From assembly GCA_003666385.1 (NCBI GenBank), contig QPIN01000061.1, forward strand, positions 1 through 64,000: 64,000 bases of DNA, in the 5' to 3' direction. This DNA is from Methylococcales symbiont of Hymedesmia sp. n. MRB-2018. Its GTDB lineage: Bacteria; Pseudomonadota; Gammaproteobacteria; Methylococcales; Methylomonadaceae. The notes beneath the pieces are model-generated. The model was not told the DNA's origin. It saw only the letters and a list, made by a program, of their open reading frames with translations, and did no database searches. Position 1 is the stretch's first letter. Each line of letters opens with the position of its first letter. The position numbers and the translations under genes were made by a program. This document shows, piece by piece, positions 10,136 through 17,775 of the stretch.

Positions 10136-10750
10136 CTAGGACTCATCAACTGAAACCTCATCAATTTTAGGTGCATCTGTTGCAGCTTCAGTAAATAGAG
10201 TGCTTAAATCTAATGCCAGCATAACCGCATCTTCTCTAACACCATCTACAGCAGGATAATAACCTTTACGCACACCAATTTCGTTAAAACCTCTTTTGTT
10301 ATAAAGCGAAATAGCGGTTTCATTTGACGGTCTGACTTCGAGGAATATTCTTTCCGCTTTTTTTCTGGCACGGTCAATCATGTTTTCTAATAATTTAGCA
10401 CCTACGCCTTGCTTTTGCACATCAGGATCTACGCAAATATTCATGATATGCGCTTCACCCACGGCCATAGAGACAATACTGTAACCCACAATGACATCCA
10501 TTTCTTCGCAAATCCAACAACTATAATTATCAGCACTCAAACAATCTTTAAATATCTGCTCACTCCAGGGAAAATTGTAATTTTTACTTTCAATTTTATC
10601 TATCGCAGACAAATCTTGCAGACGCATTCTGCGTAACCGCATTAAATCTTTTCTATCAACTGAATCAGGGAAAACTTTTGCATAAAATTCTTTATCGGCA
10701 TCATAAACGACAAAATCTTTAACGGTATCCAATATTTTCCATATATTCAT
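10136..10750 (-). CDS. rimI: Ribosomal protein alanine N-acetyltransferase RimI, with N-terminal extension
   Basis: 204 residues. A GNAT domain occupies about residues 40-185, with the acetyl-CoA loop VDPDVQKQGVGAKLLE near 115 and ERIFLEVRPSNETAISLY, the usual RimI signature. E. coli RimI has about 148 residues, so there is an extra N-terminal segment of about 38 residues and an acidic tail. RimI acetylates the N-terminal alanine of ribosomal protein bS18. It overlaps the uracil-DNA glycosylase gene by four bases, so the two are translationally coupled. An internal start at a downstream methionine would remove the extension. Confidence 0.85.
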   Translation of the reverse strand: MNIWKILDTVKDFVVYDADKEFYAKVFPDSVDRKDLMRLRRMRLQDLSAIDKIESKNYNFPWSEQIFKDCLSADNYSCWICEEMDVIVGYSIVSMAVGEAHIMNICVDPDVQKQGVGAKLLENMIDRARKKAERIFLEVRPSNETAISLYNKRGFNEIGVRKGYYPAVDGVREDAVMLALDLSTLFTEAATDAPKIDEVSVDES

Positions 10751-11406
10751 AATGTTTTTACTTTTTGATATACTTCATTCGCTAGCAGTAAATCTTGCCA
10801 TGCCTTACGTTTTTCCAGCAAAGATCGTAATAAATAAGCGGGATGATACACTACAACTAGCGGAACATCATTTATTTGATGAGCAATGCCTCTGAGTTTT
10901 GATAATGGCTCATTAGTCTTCAGTAAGGCTTGAGCAGCCACTCGTCCAACAGCAACAATAATTTTAGGTTTGACCCATTCAATCTGCCGCTGAATATATT
11001 GATTACAACTGTTTATCTCTTCGACTTTAGGATCTCTGCTATTCGGCGGTCTACATTTAAGGATATTGGCAATATACACAGATTCTCTTGTTAACCCAAT
11101 TGCCTGAATCATTTCAGTCAATAACTTTCCTGTTTGCCCAACAAAAGGCTGTCCTGCCAAATCTTCTTGTTGCCCTGGTGCTTCACCAATAAACATCCAT
11201 TCTGCATTAATATTGCCAGTCCCGAAAACGGTTTGGGTTCTAGTATTACAGAGTTCACATTTTATACAATCTATTACCTGCTTTTCTAAAATAGACCACG
11301 CATTCTCATTAATTGATAATGCAACATCGGCTTGCTTACTATTTCTAGAAACCCAGACATCAATTCCCATAGTCTGCAAATATTGTAACCGAGTTGCATT
11401 ATCCAT
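10747..11406 (-). CDS. Uracil-DNA glycosylase, family 4
   Basis: 219 residues. Four cysteines expected to hold a 4Fe-4S cluster are suggested by CIKCELC near residue 45 and later cysteines. Motif A is GEAPGQQEDLAGQPFVG near 73, and the motif B region is VVYHPAYLLR near 185. Family 4 enzymes remove uracil from DNA to start base excision repair. The gene heads a two-gene unit with rimI, which it overlaps by four bases, an arrangement common in Gammaproteobacteria. Confidence 0.92.
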   Translation of the reverse strand: MDNATRLQYLQTMGIDVWVSRNSKQADVALSINENAWSILEKQVIDCIKCELCNTRTQTVFGTGNINAEWMFIGEAPGQQEDLAGQPFVGQTGKLLTEMIQAIGLTRESVYIANILKCRPPNSRDPKVEEINSCNQYIQRQIEWVKPKIIVAVGRVAAQALLKTNEPLSKLRGIAHQINDVPLVVVYHPAYLLRSLLEKRKAWQDLLLANEVYQKVKTL

Positions 11407-11437
11407 TTTTAATCAATGCTATTGACCAATAGTTGAT

Positions 11438-12982
11438 TTAAACATTGCCCTTTTGAGGGTGCTTCTTCAATTCCAAGGCTTGCAATTTACTAACGGCATT
11501 AATGTAGGCTTTAGCAGATGCAATTACAATATCGGTGTCTGCACCTTGTCCATTGACAATACGTCTGGTTTTTTCCAGACGAACAGTCACCTCACCTTGT
11601 GCATCAGTACCACTAGAAATACTATTCACTGAATATAGTTCTAATGTAGCTTCTGATTTAACCAAACTTTCAATGGCTTTTAAGCTAGCATCAACGGCAC
11701 CACTGCCTATCGAACTTCCTGTAACTTCTTCATTATCAATACAAAGCGTCACTGTTGAATTAGGCATTTCTCCTGTTTCAGAGCACACTTTTAAAGCAAT
11801 GAGCTTAATACGTTCTTCTTCAGCATCAGAATTGACCTCTGAAATCAATGCTTGTAAATCTTCATCGACAATTTCATGCTTCTTATCAACCAACTGTTTA
11901 AATCGAAAAAAAGCATCATTCAACTCTTGCTCCGTGTTGAACCCATGCCCCAATTCAGTCATTCGGCTTTTAAATGCATTTCTCCCCGAATGTTTACCTA
12001 AAACTATTCTATTAGCAGACCAGCCCACATCCTCTGCCTTCATAATCTCATAGGTTTCAGGATTTTTTAGAACGCCATCCTGATGAATTCCAGCTTCATG
12101 GGCAAAGGCATTCGCCCCCACAATCGCTTTATTTGGTTGAACAGGAAAACCCGTAATGGATGAAACCAGTTTGGAACAGGCTAAAATTTCACCAGTATTT
12201 AGTCCAGCTTCACAGTCAAACACGTCATGGCGAGTGCGCACAGCCATAACAATTTCTTCTAAAGAGGCATTTCCCGCTCGTTCGCCTAAACCATTAATGG
12301 TACATTCAACTTGTCTAGCACCATTTATTACCGCAGCCAGTGAATTAGCCACAGCCAGACCCAAATCATTATGACAATGAACTGAAAAAATGGCTTTGTC
12401 AGAATTTGGAATACGTTGCATTAAATTAGCAATGGTGGCTCCGAATTGTTGAGGCACGCTATAACCTACAGTATCTGGTATATTCAGTGTGGTTGCACCT
12501 GCATTAATGACAGCTTCTAAAATTCGGCACAAAAAGTCTTCCTCTGAACGCCCTGCATCTTCCGCTGAAAATTCTACATTATCGGTAAATTGTCTGCCAC
12601 GTTTTACTGCTCTGACTGCATATTCAATCACCTGCTCAGGTTCCATATTGAGTTTCATTTTCATATGGATAGGTGAAGTCGCTATAAAGGTATGAATACG
12701 GCAACTATTAGCACCTTTTAGTGCTTCCCCTGCTCGATCTATATCTTTATCTAAGGCACGAGCCAATCCACATACTGTACTGTCTTTTACTGCATTAGCG
12801 ACAGCTTGAACGGCTTCAAAATCACCGACACTTGCGATAGGAAAGCCCGCTTCAATCACATCTACTTTTAAACGCTCAAGTGCTTTAGCTATTCTGACTT
12901 TTTCCTCTCGCGTCATCGACGCACCAGGACTTTGTTCGCCATCACGCAAAGTAGTATCAAATATTATTAGTTTATCTTTCAT
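11438..12982 (-). CDS. leuA: 2-isopropylmalate synthase
   Basis: 514 residues from the ATG at 12982, which has GGAG seven bases upstream; an ATG five codons earlier has no such site. The TIM barrel shows [16 protein letters not shown] near residue 7 and the metal site HCHNDLGLA near 200. The C-terminal third is the allosteric LeuA dimer domain that binds leucine. The enzyme condenses acetyl-CoA with 2-oxoisovalerate, the committed step to leucine. Upstream lie a good promoter and a leucine-rich small frame (13071-13187), so attenuation is likely in addition to feedback inhibition. Confidence 0.96.
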   Translation of the reverse strand: MKDKLIIFDTTLRDGEQSPGASMTREEKVRIAKALERLKVDVIEAGFPIASVGDFEAVQAVANAVKDSTVCGLARALDKDIDRAGEALKGANSCRIHTFIATSPIHMKMKLNMEPEQVIEYAVRAVKRGRQFTDNVEFSAEDAGRSEEDFLCRILEAVINAGATTLNIPDTVGYSVPQQFGATIANLMQRIPNSDKAIFSVHCHNDLGLAVANSLAAVINGARQVECTINGLGERAGNASLEEIVMAVRTRHDVFDCEAGLNTGEILACSKLVSSITGFPVQPNKAIVGANAFAHEAGIHQDGVLKNPETYEIMKAEDVGWSANRIVLGKHSGRNAFKSRMTELGHGFNTEQELNDAFFRFKQLVDKKHEIVDEDLQALISEVNSDAEEERIKLIALKVCSETGEMPNSTVTLCIDNEEVTGSSIGSGAVDASLKAIESLVKSEATLELYSVNSISSGTDAQGEVTVRLEKTRRIVNGQGADTDIVIASAKAYINAVSKLQALELKKHPQKGNV

Positions 12983-13005
12983 GACAACTCCATTCATGAA
13001 ATATG

Positions 13006-13023
13006 TTCAACATCTTTGTTGAA
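13006..13023 (-). promoter_or_regulatory. Hairpin before the leuA ribosome binding site
   Basis: TTCAACA and TGTTGAA form a perfect 7-bp stem around a 4-base loop, 24 bases upstream of the leuA start. No T run follows on the transcribed strand, so it is not an obvious terminator. It may be part of the leader folding or of start control. Confidence 0.4.
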
Positions 13024-13056
13024 ACGGGGAAAAGGGATTTATTTTTTAAGAAGATC

Positions 13057-13082
13057 AAAAATTTATGCCGCTAGGGCAATAA
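13057..13082 (-). terminator. Possible attenuator hairpin at the end of the leuA leader
   Basis: On the minus strand, TTATTGCC pairs with GGCATAA (one bulged T, 5-base loop) and is followed directly by ATTTTTG. The 5' arm contains the last two leucine codons of the leader frame, and its stop codon lies in the loop. This is the place expected for a leucine-responsive terminator, though the stem is only seven pairs. Confidence 0.45.
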
Positions 13083-13187
13083 TCTTAAAATCAAACTCAG
13101 AGAGGATAATAAAATGACACGCACAGAAGTTTGACCAAGATTTGGTCTGGGAAGTGAATGCTGCGCCCTGTTAGAAAAAATATTCAT
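13071..13187 (-). CDS. Putative leucine-rich leader peptide of leuA
   Basis: A 38-codon frame lies on the leuA strand, 88 bases upstream of its start. Its last 15 residues read VILLSSLSLILRLLP, with seven leucines in fourteen residues, like ribosome-stalling leader peptides of branched-chain amino acid operons. A sigma-70 promoter at 13196-13224 predicts a transcript starting about two bases before the ATG, so translation would be leaderless; no Shine-Dalgarno sequence is visible. TTA and TTG are also common by chance in AT-rich DNA. The case rests on position, orientation and the hairpin that overlaps its end. Confidence 0.5.
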   Translation of the reverse strand: MNIFSNRAQHSLPRPNLGQTSVRVILLSSLSLILRLLP

Positions 13188-13195
13188 AGTTGATA

Positions 13196-13224
13196 ACTAT
13201 ACTGTAATATTTTAATCCACTCAA
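13196..13224 (-). promoter_or_regulatory. Sigma-70 promoter for the leuA leader
   Basis: Minus strand: -35 TTGAGT (13224-13219), 17-base spacer, -10 TATAGT (13201-13196). Each box differs from consensus at two positions or fewer and the spacing is ideal. The predicted start is near 13189. The remaining intergenic sequence up to 13337 shows nothing else I can name. Confidence 0.7.
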
Positions 13225-13337
13225 GTAATGTTTAGCACAAAGTCAGGGCAATCGGGCTTAAAAGCAGTTGGAATTATAATTTAGATAAGCTATTAACTCT
13301 ATTATTTTGATTTTAAATCAGCATAAGGCAGGCGAAT

Positions 13338-14039
13338 TCAAGAAACTATAGTTTGCCATGAATTATTGATATAGCCTTGTATTGGTTGATACTGGGTTTT
13401 ATAAGACATTTTTTGACAGTGTTTAATCCAAAAACCAAGATACAGATAATCAAGTTTTAAAGCTTTTGCATGGTTTTGTTGCCATAAAACAGCATAAGTA
13501 CCTAGGCTATAGAATGAAAATTTAGGTTCAAAAAATGTGTAGACTGCGGATAGAGCATTATCCAGTAAATCAACAATGGCAATCGCTGCCAGTTCATTGT
13601 CTATGGAGAACTCAATAAATAAAGTATGGCACCAATGGCTGCCAAAGAAGTTAATATATTCTTCTTCCGTGGAGTTAGCCATACCGCCTTGTTGATGTTT
13701 ATGTTGCTGGTAGCGCATATACATATGGTAATGGGCTTGTTCAAATTGCGCAGGTTTTACAATGACTGTAGTTTGCTGGTTCTTTTTAAGGCAGCGTTTT
13801 TGATTTCTACTGAGAATAAATTGTTCTACCAATAAACGACTTGCAATACACTCTGAACAGTTTATGCAGTGTGGTCTGTAAACTTCATTACCACTCCGTC
13901 TAAAACCTTGTTCTATTAATTGGCTATATATCGCTGTGTTTAAATGGAAAGAAGGATGAACAAAGGCTGATTGTGAATTTCGCTTATCCAAGTAGTTACA
14001 TGAACTTTCGGGGGTTAAAAATAAAGGAATAGAAATCAT
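13338..14039 (-). CDS. bpt: Aspartate/glutamate leucyltransferase (Bpt, ATE-type)
   Basis: 233 residues from ATG 14039, whose ATGA overlaps the aat stop; a longer frame would add 13 unconserved residues. It opens ISIPLFLTPESSCNYL, with the N-terminal ATE domain cysteines in HCINCSECIASRL near residue 50 and the C-terminal domain around FWIKHCQKMSYKTQYQP. Bpt transfers leucine from leucyl-tRNA to proteins starting with Asp or Glu, marking them for ClpS/ClpAP. It is translationally coupled to aat, so both bacterial N-degron transferases are made from one message. Confidence 0.93.
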   Translation of the reverse strand: MISIPLFLTPESSCNYLDKRNSQSAFVHPSFHLNTAIYSQLIEQGFRRSGNEVYRPHCINCSECIASRLLVEQFILSRNQKRCLKKNQQTTVIVKPAQFEQAHYHMYMRYQQHKHQQGGMANSTEEEYINFFGSHWCHTLFIEFSIDNELAAIAIVDLLDNALSAVYTFFEPKFSFYSLGTYAVLWQQNHAKALKLDYLYLGFWIKHCQKMSYKTQYQPIQGYINNSWQTIVS

Positions 14040-14731
14040 TTTGTTTGCCAGGCTTTGTCGTGAGGTTGTAGACAACAATGGCGTTTTAATAAACTGCTAA
14101 ACTCTTTACGATCAATTTCTTGGGCTCCTAAACTACTGAGATGATTGCTCTGTACCTGACAATCTATTAATTGATAGCCCCATTGTGAAAGCTGTATAGT
14201 CAAATAATAAAAAGCAACTTTTGATGCATCTGTTTTTTTATGAAACATAGATTCACCAAAAAACACTTGGCCAATAGCTACACCGTACAAACCACCGACC
14301 AGTTCATTGCTAAACCAGACCTCCACAGAGTGGCTAATACCTTGTTGATGGAGATGATTATAGGCTTGATAAATTTCTTCAGTAATCCATGTGCTTGTTT
14401 CTTTATCTCTGGGAGCAGCACAATATTGCATGACTTGGGGAAATGCCTGATCGAAAGTAATTCGGAATTGTTCTTTGCGAATGGTTTTTTTAAGGCTGCG
14501 CGAGGTTCTTAGCTTGTCTGGAAATAAAACCAAGCGAGGGTTTGGAGCCCACCATAATATGGGTTCTTCTGGGCTATACCAAGGAAAGATGCCAAGTTGA
14601 TAAGCGTTGATAAGCCGTTGTGAGGAAAGACAACCACCAGCAGCTAATAATCCATCAGGGTCTTTAAGCGCAGTTTCAATGGCTGGAAAATCTTGATTGG
14701 GATTAGATGGATCAAGAATAGGTAGTTGCAT
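14036..14731 (-). CDS. aat: Leucyl/phenylalanyl-tRNA--protein transferase
   Basis: 231 residues, normal for Aat. Visible hallmarks are LLAAGGCLSSQRLINAYQLG near residue 29, FPWYSPEEPILWWAPNPR near 49, SVEVWFSNELVGGLYGVAIG near 140 and GESMFHKKTDASK near 163. The enzyme adds Leu or Phe to N-terminal Lys or Arg and so creates a primary N-degron for ClpS. It lies first in a two-gene unit with bpt. An IS terminal repeat relic sits 77 bases upstream of its start and may have altered the promoter. Confidence 0.96.
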   Translation of the reverse strand: MQLPILDPSNPNQDFPAIETALKDPDGLLAAGGCLSSQRLINAYQLGIFPWYSPEEPILWWAPNPRLVLFPDKLRTSRSLKKTIRKEQFRITFDQAFPQVMQYCAAPRDKETSTWITEEIYQAYNHLHQQGISHSVEVWFSNELVGGLYGVAIGQVFFGESMFHKKTDASKVAFYYLTIQLSQWGYQLIDCQVQSNHLSSLGAQEIDRKEFSSLLKRHCCLQPHDKAWQTK

Positions 14732-14808
14732 ATTAGATTACTATAAAGCAACCACCTGTATTTTGTATAGACAGATAAACACTAGCACAGCCCATCATGA
14801 TATATAAG

Positions 14809-14832
14809 TGTATAGTTTCACCACGTTATACG
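14809..14832 (+). repeat. Solo terminal repeat matching the left-edge IS
   Basis: Starts TGTATAGTTTCACCACG and matches the repeat at 119-142 at 22 of 24 positions, in the opposite orientation. No transposase sequence of that type follows. It is best read as the remaining end of a lost copy, or a scar, at the left border of the accessory island. Confidence 0.55.
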
Positions 14833-14928
14833 GACTCTGAGTCCCTGATGAGCGTTCGAGTTATTACTTTAATGAATTATGTTACGCTCTCACTTGTTAT
14901 CGGTTTTACCTTCTTAATAAAGAACAAA

Positions 14929-14978
14929 GCTAACGTTCCAGCCGACCGCTAACGCAGCCACTGAATTTTAGCGTTAGC
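14929..14978. other. attC-like folded site (integron cassette recombination site?)
   Basis: GCTAACG (14929-14935) is complementary to CGTTAGC (14972-14978). Between them lie AGCCGACC and a further GCTAACGC that can pair with GCGTTAGC (14971-14978). The outer GCTAACG/CGTTAGC pairing with an inner CCGAC-type segment resembles short attC sites, and TA modules like the one that follows are common integron cassettes. The core-site bases do not match the GTTRRRY consensus exactly and no integrase is in the window, so this is tentative. Confidence 0.3.
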
Positions 14979-15159
14979 AATATAAAAAAGTCGGCAATAT
15001 TTTTTAGTAAAAGCTAAAATCATCAAATGCCTATAATATTAACTAAAGTTTCGGAGTTCAAATAAACAAATAAGCCATTGATTATTAAATAAAATAGTGC
15101 CCTAAAAGAGTATAATATAGGTTGACTTGAAATTAAACCCTAACTCTAATAGGACACCG

Positions 15160-15381
15160 ATGAATCATACCTCAAAACAGCCTGCATTACCCGCTTTAAC
15201 AGTTGACCTTCTGCAAGAAAGTGGCGTTCTGATTGATAATGTTTTTGCCACACTCTGGAAACAAGTGGGGATGAAATCAATTCTACGCCGAGCAGGATTC
15301 AATAAACGTTCAGGTCTGCCAATAGGTGAAGTGATTTTTACCTTATCCCTTTGGTTATGGTTAAAAAAGGATTCCCGATAG
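15160..15381 (+). CDS. Transposase, N-terminal part (frame 1)
   Basis: 73 residues from ATG 15160, with AGGA just upstream. It encodes the N-terminal helical domain up to LSLWLWLKKDSR and then stops at a TAG. The rest of the protein continues in the -1 frame from about 15360. The overlap holds A AAA AAG in the right phase (15363-15369), a classic bacterial -1 slippery heptamer. A simple 1-2 base indel just after it is the alternative: joining KKDS to IGMFARDSLQ would need two bases removed. Confidence 0.7.
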   Translation: MNHTSKQPALPALTVDLLQESGVLIDNVFATLWKQVGMKSILRRAGFNKRSGLPIGEVIFTLSLWLWLKKDSR

Positions 15382-16643
15382 GCATGTTTGCCCGCGACAG
15401 CCTACAAAGCATGGGTAAAGATGTGCTTTATGACACCATGAACCGAGAAGACCTAAACTGGCGAAAGTGTCATGAGCTTATTGCTTATAAAACGGTCAGA
15501 ATATTTCAGACAGGCATAAAGAAAGCCTTTGTAGTCGATGATTCGGTTGTTCAAAGGTTTGGTAAAAAAATGCCTGGCATTTCCAGTCACTTTGATCACA
15601 CTACGGGACGGCATATGATGGGACAACAAGTTCTCACATTGGGTTTAAGCTGTGAATATGGATTTGTTCCTTTAGACAATGAATTATTTACCAGCCAAAC
15701 AAAAGTTCAGGGATTAGCCAAGCTCTTTCACGATGGACGCAACACCGTAGCCAAACGTCATCGTGTTGCTGTCCAGCAGACAAAACCAGGCATGGTTGCC
15801 AGTATGATACGCCGAGCTTTACGAGCGGGTATTGAAGGCCACTATTTGTTAGCAGATGCTTGGTTTGGTAGTAAAGCCATGATTCGTCTTTGTCAGGAAA
15901 CAGCATTAACTGCCATTCTCAGAATGAAGAAAAGTAAGCTGAAATATCGAGTCAGCGAGACTATTGATGACAAAATCATTCACAGCGACAGGAATATTAA
16001 AGCACTTTATCAACAAAGTGTTCGTAAACAATGGCAAAAGATACCCGGTCAGAAATACCAAGCTAAAGTGGTTGATGTAGAGCTTAATCTAGCACAAACC
16101 CCTAAAGACGATGCGCAATGGATCCAAATTTGCTTATTATTTGTTCGAGGAGCAGATAAAGAAACCAAAGCCCAAACAGGAAAGCACGACTGGGCTGTCT
16201 TTTTATGTACCGATACGGGGCTGGCAGCAGCAGAAATTCTGGAGCTTTATGCTATGCGCTGGGTCATTGAAGTGTATTTTAAAGAAGCCAAACAACATCT
16301 AGGTTTATTGAAAGAACAAAGTAATCACTATGCCGCCTATATTGCATCAATACATTTGACTGCGATACGGTTTTGTCTACTGGTCATTGCTAAACAAACG
16401 CAGGGCTGTAAAAACACAGCTCAAGTCCGCCAGAACCTTTGTCATAACAGTGCCAATATAAGCTTTTCCGCTAAACTATGGCAAGTGTTCCGTGCAATTA
16501 TTACTGGGGCTTTGGATGTTTTAAAAACGATATTAGGTGATGCAGTTTCTTTGGTTCTGGAAACCATTGAAATACACATACAATGCTTTTTTGTGCAAGT
16601 CCTTCAACTTGACCTCAAGACTCTCAGGCTTGAGGCTTTATAA
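15351..16643 (+). CDS. Transposase, catalytic part (frame 2), DDE-type
   Basis: The frame contains the whole catalytic core. The first Asp lies in AFVVDDSVVQRFGKKM, the second in LLADAWFGSK, and the Glu in the YREK-like EVYFKEAKQHLG, as expected for the DDE_Tnp_1 (IS4-like) fold. The catalytic residues are intact. Whether active enzyme is made depends on reading across from the upstream frame. The ATG at 15351 is probably not a real start, because it lies inside the overlap and has no ribosome binding site. Confidence 0.8.
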   Translation: MVMVKKGFPIGMFARDSLQSMGKDVLYDTMNREDLNWRKCHELIAYKTVRIFQTGIKKAFVVDDSVVQRFGKKMPGISSHFDHTTGRHMMGQQVLTLGLSCEYGFVPLDNELFTSQTKVQGLAKLFHDGRNTVAKRHRVAVQQTKPGMVASMIRRALRAGIEGHYLLADAWFGSKAMIRLCQETALTAILRMKKSKLKYRVSETIDDKIIHSDRNIKALYQQSVRKQWQKIPGQKYQAKVVDVELNLAQTPKDDAQWIQICLLFVRGADKETKAQTGKHDWAVFLCTDTGLAAAEILELYAMRWVIEVYFKEAKQHLGLLKEQSNHYAAYIASIHLTAIRFCLLVIAKQTQGCKNTAQVRQNLCHNSANISFSAKLWQVFRAIITGALDVLKTILGDAVSLVLETIEIHIQCFFVQVLQLDLKTLRLEAL

Positions 16644-16675
16644 ATTGGCGCATTATGATTAAGTTTACGAGTAAA

Positions 16676-16921
16676 ATGAACTCCGAAACTTTAGTATTAA
16701 CAATTGGATCATTTAGATTTTTCTTTTATAGTAATGAGAATGGTGAGCCTGCACATATCCATATTCAAAGAGATAATATGTTGGCTAAGTTTTGGTTACG
16801 TCCAGTAATACTAGCAAGTTCAACTAGGTTTTCCTCCAAAGAACTAAGAAAGTTAGAGACACTGGTTTTAGAAAATAAAGAACTATTCTTGGAGACGTGG
16901 AATGAATACTTTAGCAGTTGA
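16676..16921 (+). CDS. DUF4160 protein, start re-formed by an IS end (interrupted gene)
   Basis: The body matches DUF4160: LTIGSFRFFFYSNENGEPAH, then HIHIQRDNMLAKFWL and a C-terminal KELRKLETLVLENKELFLETWNEYF. The original gene began at ATG 15027 as MPIIL, but the IS at 15042-16695 split it after codon 5. The present ATG at 16676 overlaps the IS terminal repeat and gives MNSETLV before the native sequence resumes. Thus 76 of about 80 native residues survive and the gene may still be expressed. DUF4160 and DUF2442 genes are commonly paired and have been suggested to be toxin-antitoxin modules; activity here is unproven. Confidence 0.8.
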   Translation: MNSETLVLTIGSFRFFFYSNENGEPAHIHIQRDNMLAKFWLRPVILASSTRFSSKELRKLETLVLENKELFLETWNEYFSS

Positions 16922-17147
16922 GCTTCATCCTCAAGCACAGAGTATAAAATGCACTGATGCTTCGTTAATTGTAGAATTAGTTGATGGTCGAACCATATCG
17001 GCACCTTTAATTTGGTTCCCACGTTTAGCTCAAGCAAAAAAAGAACAACTGGAAAATTGGGTACTTTTAGGCGATGGTGAAGGGGTTCACTGGCCAGATG
17101 AAGATGAAGATCTAAGTATTAATGGTTTATTAGTTGGTACACATTAA
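16902..17147 (+). CDS. DUF2442 protein, partner of DUF4160
   Basis: 81 residues. The DUF2442 pattern is visible: LIVELVDGRTISAPLIWFPRL near residue 24, then WVLLGDGEGVHWPDEDEDLSI, ending NGLLVGTH. It overlaps the DUF4160 gene by 20 bases, so the two were one coupled module. By analogy it is the putative antitoxin or DNA-binding partner. The stop is followed six bases later by GCTAACAAG, which resembles the start of an attC site. Confidence 0.85.
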   Translation: MNTLAVELHPQAQSIKCTDASLIVELVDGRTISAPLIWFPRLAQAKKEQLENWVLLGDGEGVHWPDEDEDLSINGLLVGTH

Positions 17148-17221
17148 AATTGCTAACAAGTGACTGTGGTTAAAAGTCAATTTTTCATGCTAATTTTTCA
17201 CCCCAAGCAGTGTTGTTTTTA

Positions 17222-17326
17222 ATTATCGTATTAAGGGTAATTTTAGAAAAAGGCGATTCAAGTTATGGTGCTTTTGTGCCAGATATACTAAGTTGTATCG
17301 CAGTTGGTGAAAGCCAAGAAGAATAA
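17222..17326 (+). pseudogene. hicB antitoxin relic (N-terminal domain only)
   Basis: The frame reads RVILEKGDSSYGAFVPDILS then CIAVGESQEE and stops at TAA 17324-17326. This is the N-terminal RNase-H-like fold of HicB antitoxins (EKG..YGA.VPD..GC.A.G.). No ATG with a ribosome binding site precedes it, the C-terminal DNA-binding domain is missing, and no hicA toxin is present. It lies in the gap between DUF2442 and the lipoprotein. Confidence 0.6.
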
Positions 17327-17331
17327 TTGTG

Positions 17332-17775
17332 ATGATGAAAATTTTGTTTCTAGTTGGAATTGCCGTATTGATGTCTGGTTGCACAACTACCAAAGAATCA
17401 GCCTATAACGGTAAATACATGGAATATCAATTGTTTACTGGCGATATTACTGGTAAACAAAAAATAGTTAATGAAATATATAGAGTGAGGTTATTTTTTG
17501 GATTATCCCTTCCGAATGGTGGTGCTGTTTCCTTATATGATTGGGAAATGTTTCAAAACGAACAGATTTCACAAGCATTTAAAGGATACAATATTGTAGA
17601 TTCAACAGGGTTTTATAAAGGAAAGCCAGAACGCTCTAAAATTGCAACATTTATAGTCGAAAAAAAGGATCTTTTGACACTCAAGGAATTAGCAAAATCT
17701 TACGCTCAAGAATTTCAGCAAGAGTCGGTAATGATGGTTGTAATTCCAGTGTTAGAGTGGAGTTTTATAGAATAA
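17332..17775 (+). CDS. DUF3574 lipoprotein
   Basis: 147 residues. It starts MMKILFLVGIAVLMSGC, a lipoprotein signal with lipobox LMSGC, so the mature protein would be anchored at Cys17. The body matches DUF3574: VRLFFGLSLPNGGAVSLYDW, then ERSKIATFIVEKKD and a final AQEFQQESVMMVV. Function is unknown. The start is ATG 17332 (ATG 17335 and GTG 17329 are possible). It stands in the accessory island, next to toxin-antitoxin remains, and may be a passenger gene of a cassette. Confidence 0.75.
   Translation: MMKILFLVGIAVLMSGCTTTKESAYNGKYMEYQLFTGDITGKQKIVNEIYRVRLFFGLSLPNGGAVSLYDWEMFQNEQISQAFKGYNIVDSTGFYKGKPERSKIATFIVEKKDLLTLKELAKSYAQEFQQESVMMVVIPVLEWSFIE

Larger units (their letters stand above)
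15038..16699 (+). mobile_element. IS4-superfamily insertion sequence inside a DUF4160 gene
   Basis: The element proper is 15042-16695 (1654 bp). Its ends are perfect 19-bp inverted repeats ACTAAAGTTTCGGAGTTCA (15042-15060 and, inverted, 16677-16695). It is flanked by ATTA on each side (15038-15041, 16696-16699). Removing the element and one ATTA gives ATGCCTATAATATTAACA, which opens a normal DUF4160 protein (MPIILTIGSF...). That reconstruction fixes the duplication at 4 bp. It carries one transposase in two frames. The 4-bp duplication is shorter than most IS4 members make, so subgroup assignment needs a database. Confidence 0.92.

Noticed and set aside
11535-12053. 172-codon plus-strand frame opposite leuA, and similar long antisense frames such as 47464-47922 opposite fabF.
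   Set aside because: They mirror the codon pattern of clear genes on the other strand and show no domain features.
13114-13134. Plus-strand mini-frame MTRTEV with a good AGAGAGGA site, which after its TGA reads on with PRFGLGSECCALLE, faintly like pqqA.
   Set aside because: It stops after six codons and lies antisense to a better explained leuA leader; the pqqA likeness is too weak.
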